NCBI GenBank assembly: GCA_026874595.1
Contig: CM049310.1
Span: 89,227,556-89,291,555 of the forward strand
Origin: Sipunculus nudus
Lineage: Eukaryota > Annelida > Sipuncula > Golfingiida > Sipunculidae
Direction of reading: 5' to 3'
Length of the DNA stretch: 64,000 nt
Positions 62,570 through 64,000 of the stretch are shown piece by piece (within the stretch, counting starts at the first letter, position 1; each line of letters begins with the position of its first letter). The position numbers and the translations under genes were made by a program. Below the pieces are notes generated by a model. The model saw only the letters and a program-made list of their open reading frames with translations. It made no database searches and was not told the DNA's origin.

Positions 62570-63440
62570 TTAATATGATTTAATATTATTATGGTCCCTG
62601 CTTTCAATAATAATTATGGCCTTTGCTAAACAGATCATGTCGGGTTTTCTCAATACTCAAGAACACTAATCAGACTCAACATTTACTCGCTTGGTAAGCC
62701 GAGTATGTGCACAGGTGACGATCAGGCCTAATGAATCTACGGAAGGGGGGGGGGGGGTGTGTTCGGTGATCGCACAAGTCATTTCAGCTTCAATAATAAT
62801 AGGGGGGGTGGGTTGTGTTCGGTGATCGCACAAGTCATTTCAGCTTCAATAATAATAGCTATCTCTTTGTTACATTGTATGAATCTACAATGTTACAGCG
62901 GATTACATTGTAAATAACTACAGGCTCTACATGCTAGTTATTAGTTGAAGACTCGATCGATCCGATGGTAAAGTATTGCATATGCTAAAACTCTGACGGA
63001 AAATTTAAGTGACTTACTGTAAAATTACATGAAGAATAATTCAGGTTGAATGAACTGATAAATCCAGGCTGAAATATGCTGTTAGGCGTGACATGGTTTA
63101 ATAATATTATGGCCTCGGATTTTAACAAAATTTTGACACTTTTCTACAAAGATCATGTTCGGTTTTCTAAACACGTGTCAGTGAACCTTTCAATTTCTCA
63201 ACAGTCACTCGCCTGGTAAGCCGATTACGTACAACGTGGCAATCGGACCTATTGAACCAAGGAAGGGGTGGCGTCCAATGATCGCACCAATCATTTCAGC
63301 TTCGTTTGTAACAGTGAACTGTGTGTTACATAGTGAACCTATTCTGCTTCAGTGGATTACATTGTACTATAAGTACAGGTTTAACATGCTAAATAAAATT
63401 AAAAGCTTGACCATTGGCTACAACTCAGGGAGAAAATTCA
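62570..63440. repeat. Diverged tandem duplication near the right end
   Basis: Copies at about 62570-63010 and 63095-63440 share GATCATGT, CGGTTTTCT, ACTCGCYTGGTAAGCCGA, TCATTTCAGCTTC and GGATTACATTGTA blocks in order. Inside the first copy, GTTCGGTGATCGCACAAGTC and onward is repeated head-to-tail (62760-62808 and 62817-62860). Non-coding. Confidence 0.7.
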
Positions 63441-64000
63441 AATGAACCTCTGTAAACTTGCAACTACATTTGCAAGAATAATAAAATAGGGAGCGACTAT
63501 AGAATCACTCATGCACTGACTTAAAAAAGGTTATGAGTATATAAGGACGGACGATATGTTTAGAATTCATGTAATGTAGAGGTAAGAGGAAAATAAAAAT
63601 AAGTGGCAAAATGAAGGGAAAAGCAGCTGGATAAAAAAAGTTTTCTGTTCACACAAGTCTTGTGTCTCTGGGAGCTGCGTGAATTATTCTATAGTCGTGC
63701 CTAAAATAGTAAATACACTTATATTGTATGTACGCTTTACATACGCAACTGTATGGACCTAAACTAGGTCACTTGAGCCATAGACCCAAAAGTAGTAGTT
63801 TAGATCGAGTTTTTCTTATCAGTTGGGGTGAAAAATAAGCACCAGGGAATTGTTGTGTATATTTCGGTATAATAGTGACTTTATTGATATTTACATGTGA
63901 TATGATAAATTAAGTTACAAAAATGTCCAATTATTCACAAGAAGTAGTTCAACTCACAGTTGAAAACAACAATGGCGTATAATTTCCCGCGCAGGTTGGT

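Overview
The window looks like nuclear DNA of an invertebrate animal, most likely a bivalve or other lophotrochozoan. It is AT-rich. Its genes are split into many short exons with GT-AG introns. Introns and spacers are full of minisatellites, (TA)n tracts, LINEs, a tRNA-derived SINE and small terminal-inverted-repeat (TIR) elements. There are no operons and no bacterial features. The species call is inference; no host gene here is diagnostic.

Plus strand, 5036-14848: a complete 12-exon gene for a PLP-dependent aromatic-L-amino-acid decarboxylase (481 aa reconstructed, all phases consistent, catalytic Lys, His and Tyr present). Its third exon runs straight into a 1.8-kb array of a 32-bp repeat that copies the exon-3 end together with its splice donor.

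14849-36200 is repeat-rich spacer. It holds a ~350-bp tandem array, a decayed MADF/Myb-like transposon-type gene, a SINE, a full-length 5-kb LINE with a 13-bp target-site duplication and a 2A ribosome-skipping peptide at the start of ORF1, a related 5'-truncated LINE (also with a 13-bp duplication), a possible two-exon 54-aa gene, and several TIR elements.

Minus strand, about 58870 down to about 36200: ten in-phase exons (58870-45787) encode a 340-residue kinesin motor domain closest by eye to kinesin-7/CENP-E. The ATP-binding motifs are intact but the L11 and L12/alpha-5 regions are shortened or divergent. The next exons on the same strand (43218-38828), all phase-compatible, encode a short coiled coil and then a BEN domain, read through a GC-AG intron. 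The simplest reading is one gene encoding a kinesin-BEN fusion. Two adjacent genes cannot be excluded without transcripts. Introns of this locus contain a 26-bp minisatellite (about 71 copies, with an exact 806-bp higher-order duplication), a TIR element carrying a copied piece of one motor exon, a fold-back element, a fossil reverse transcriptase, and a stand-alone LINE ORF1.

Upstream of the kinesin start (58871-64000) there are only exon-like fragments with conflicting frames and a diverged tandem duplication.
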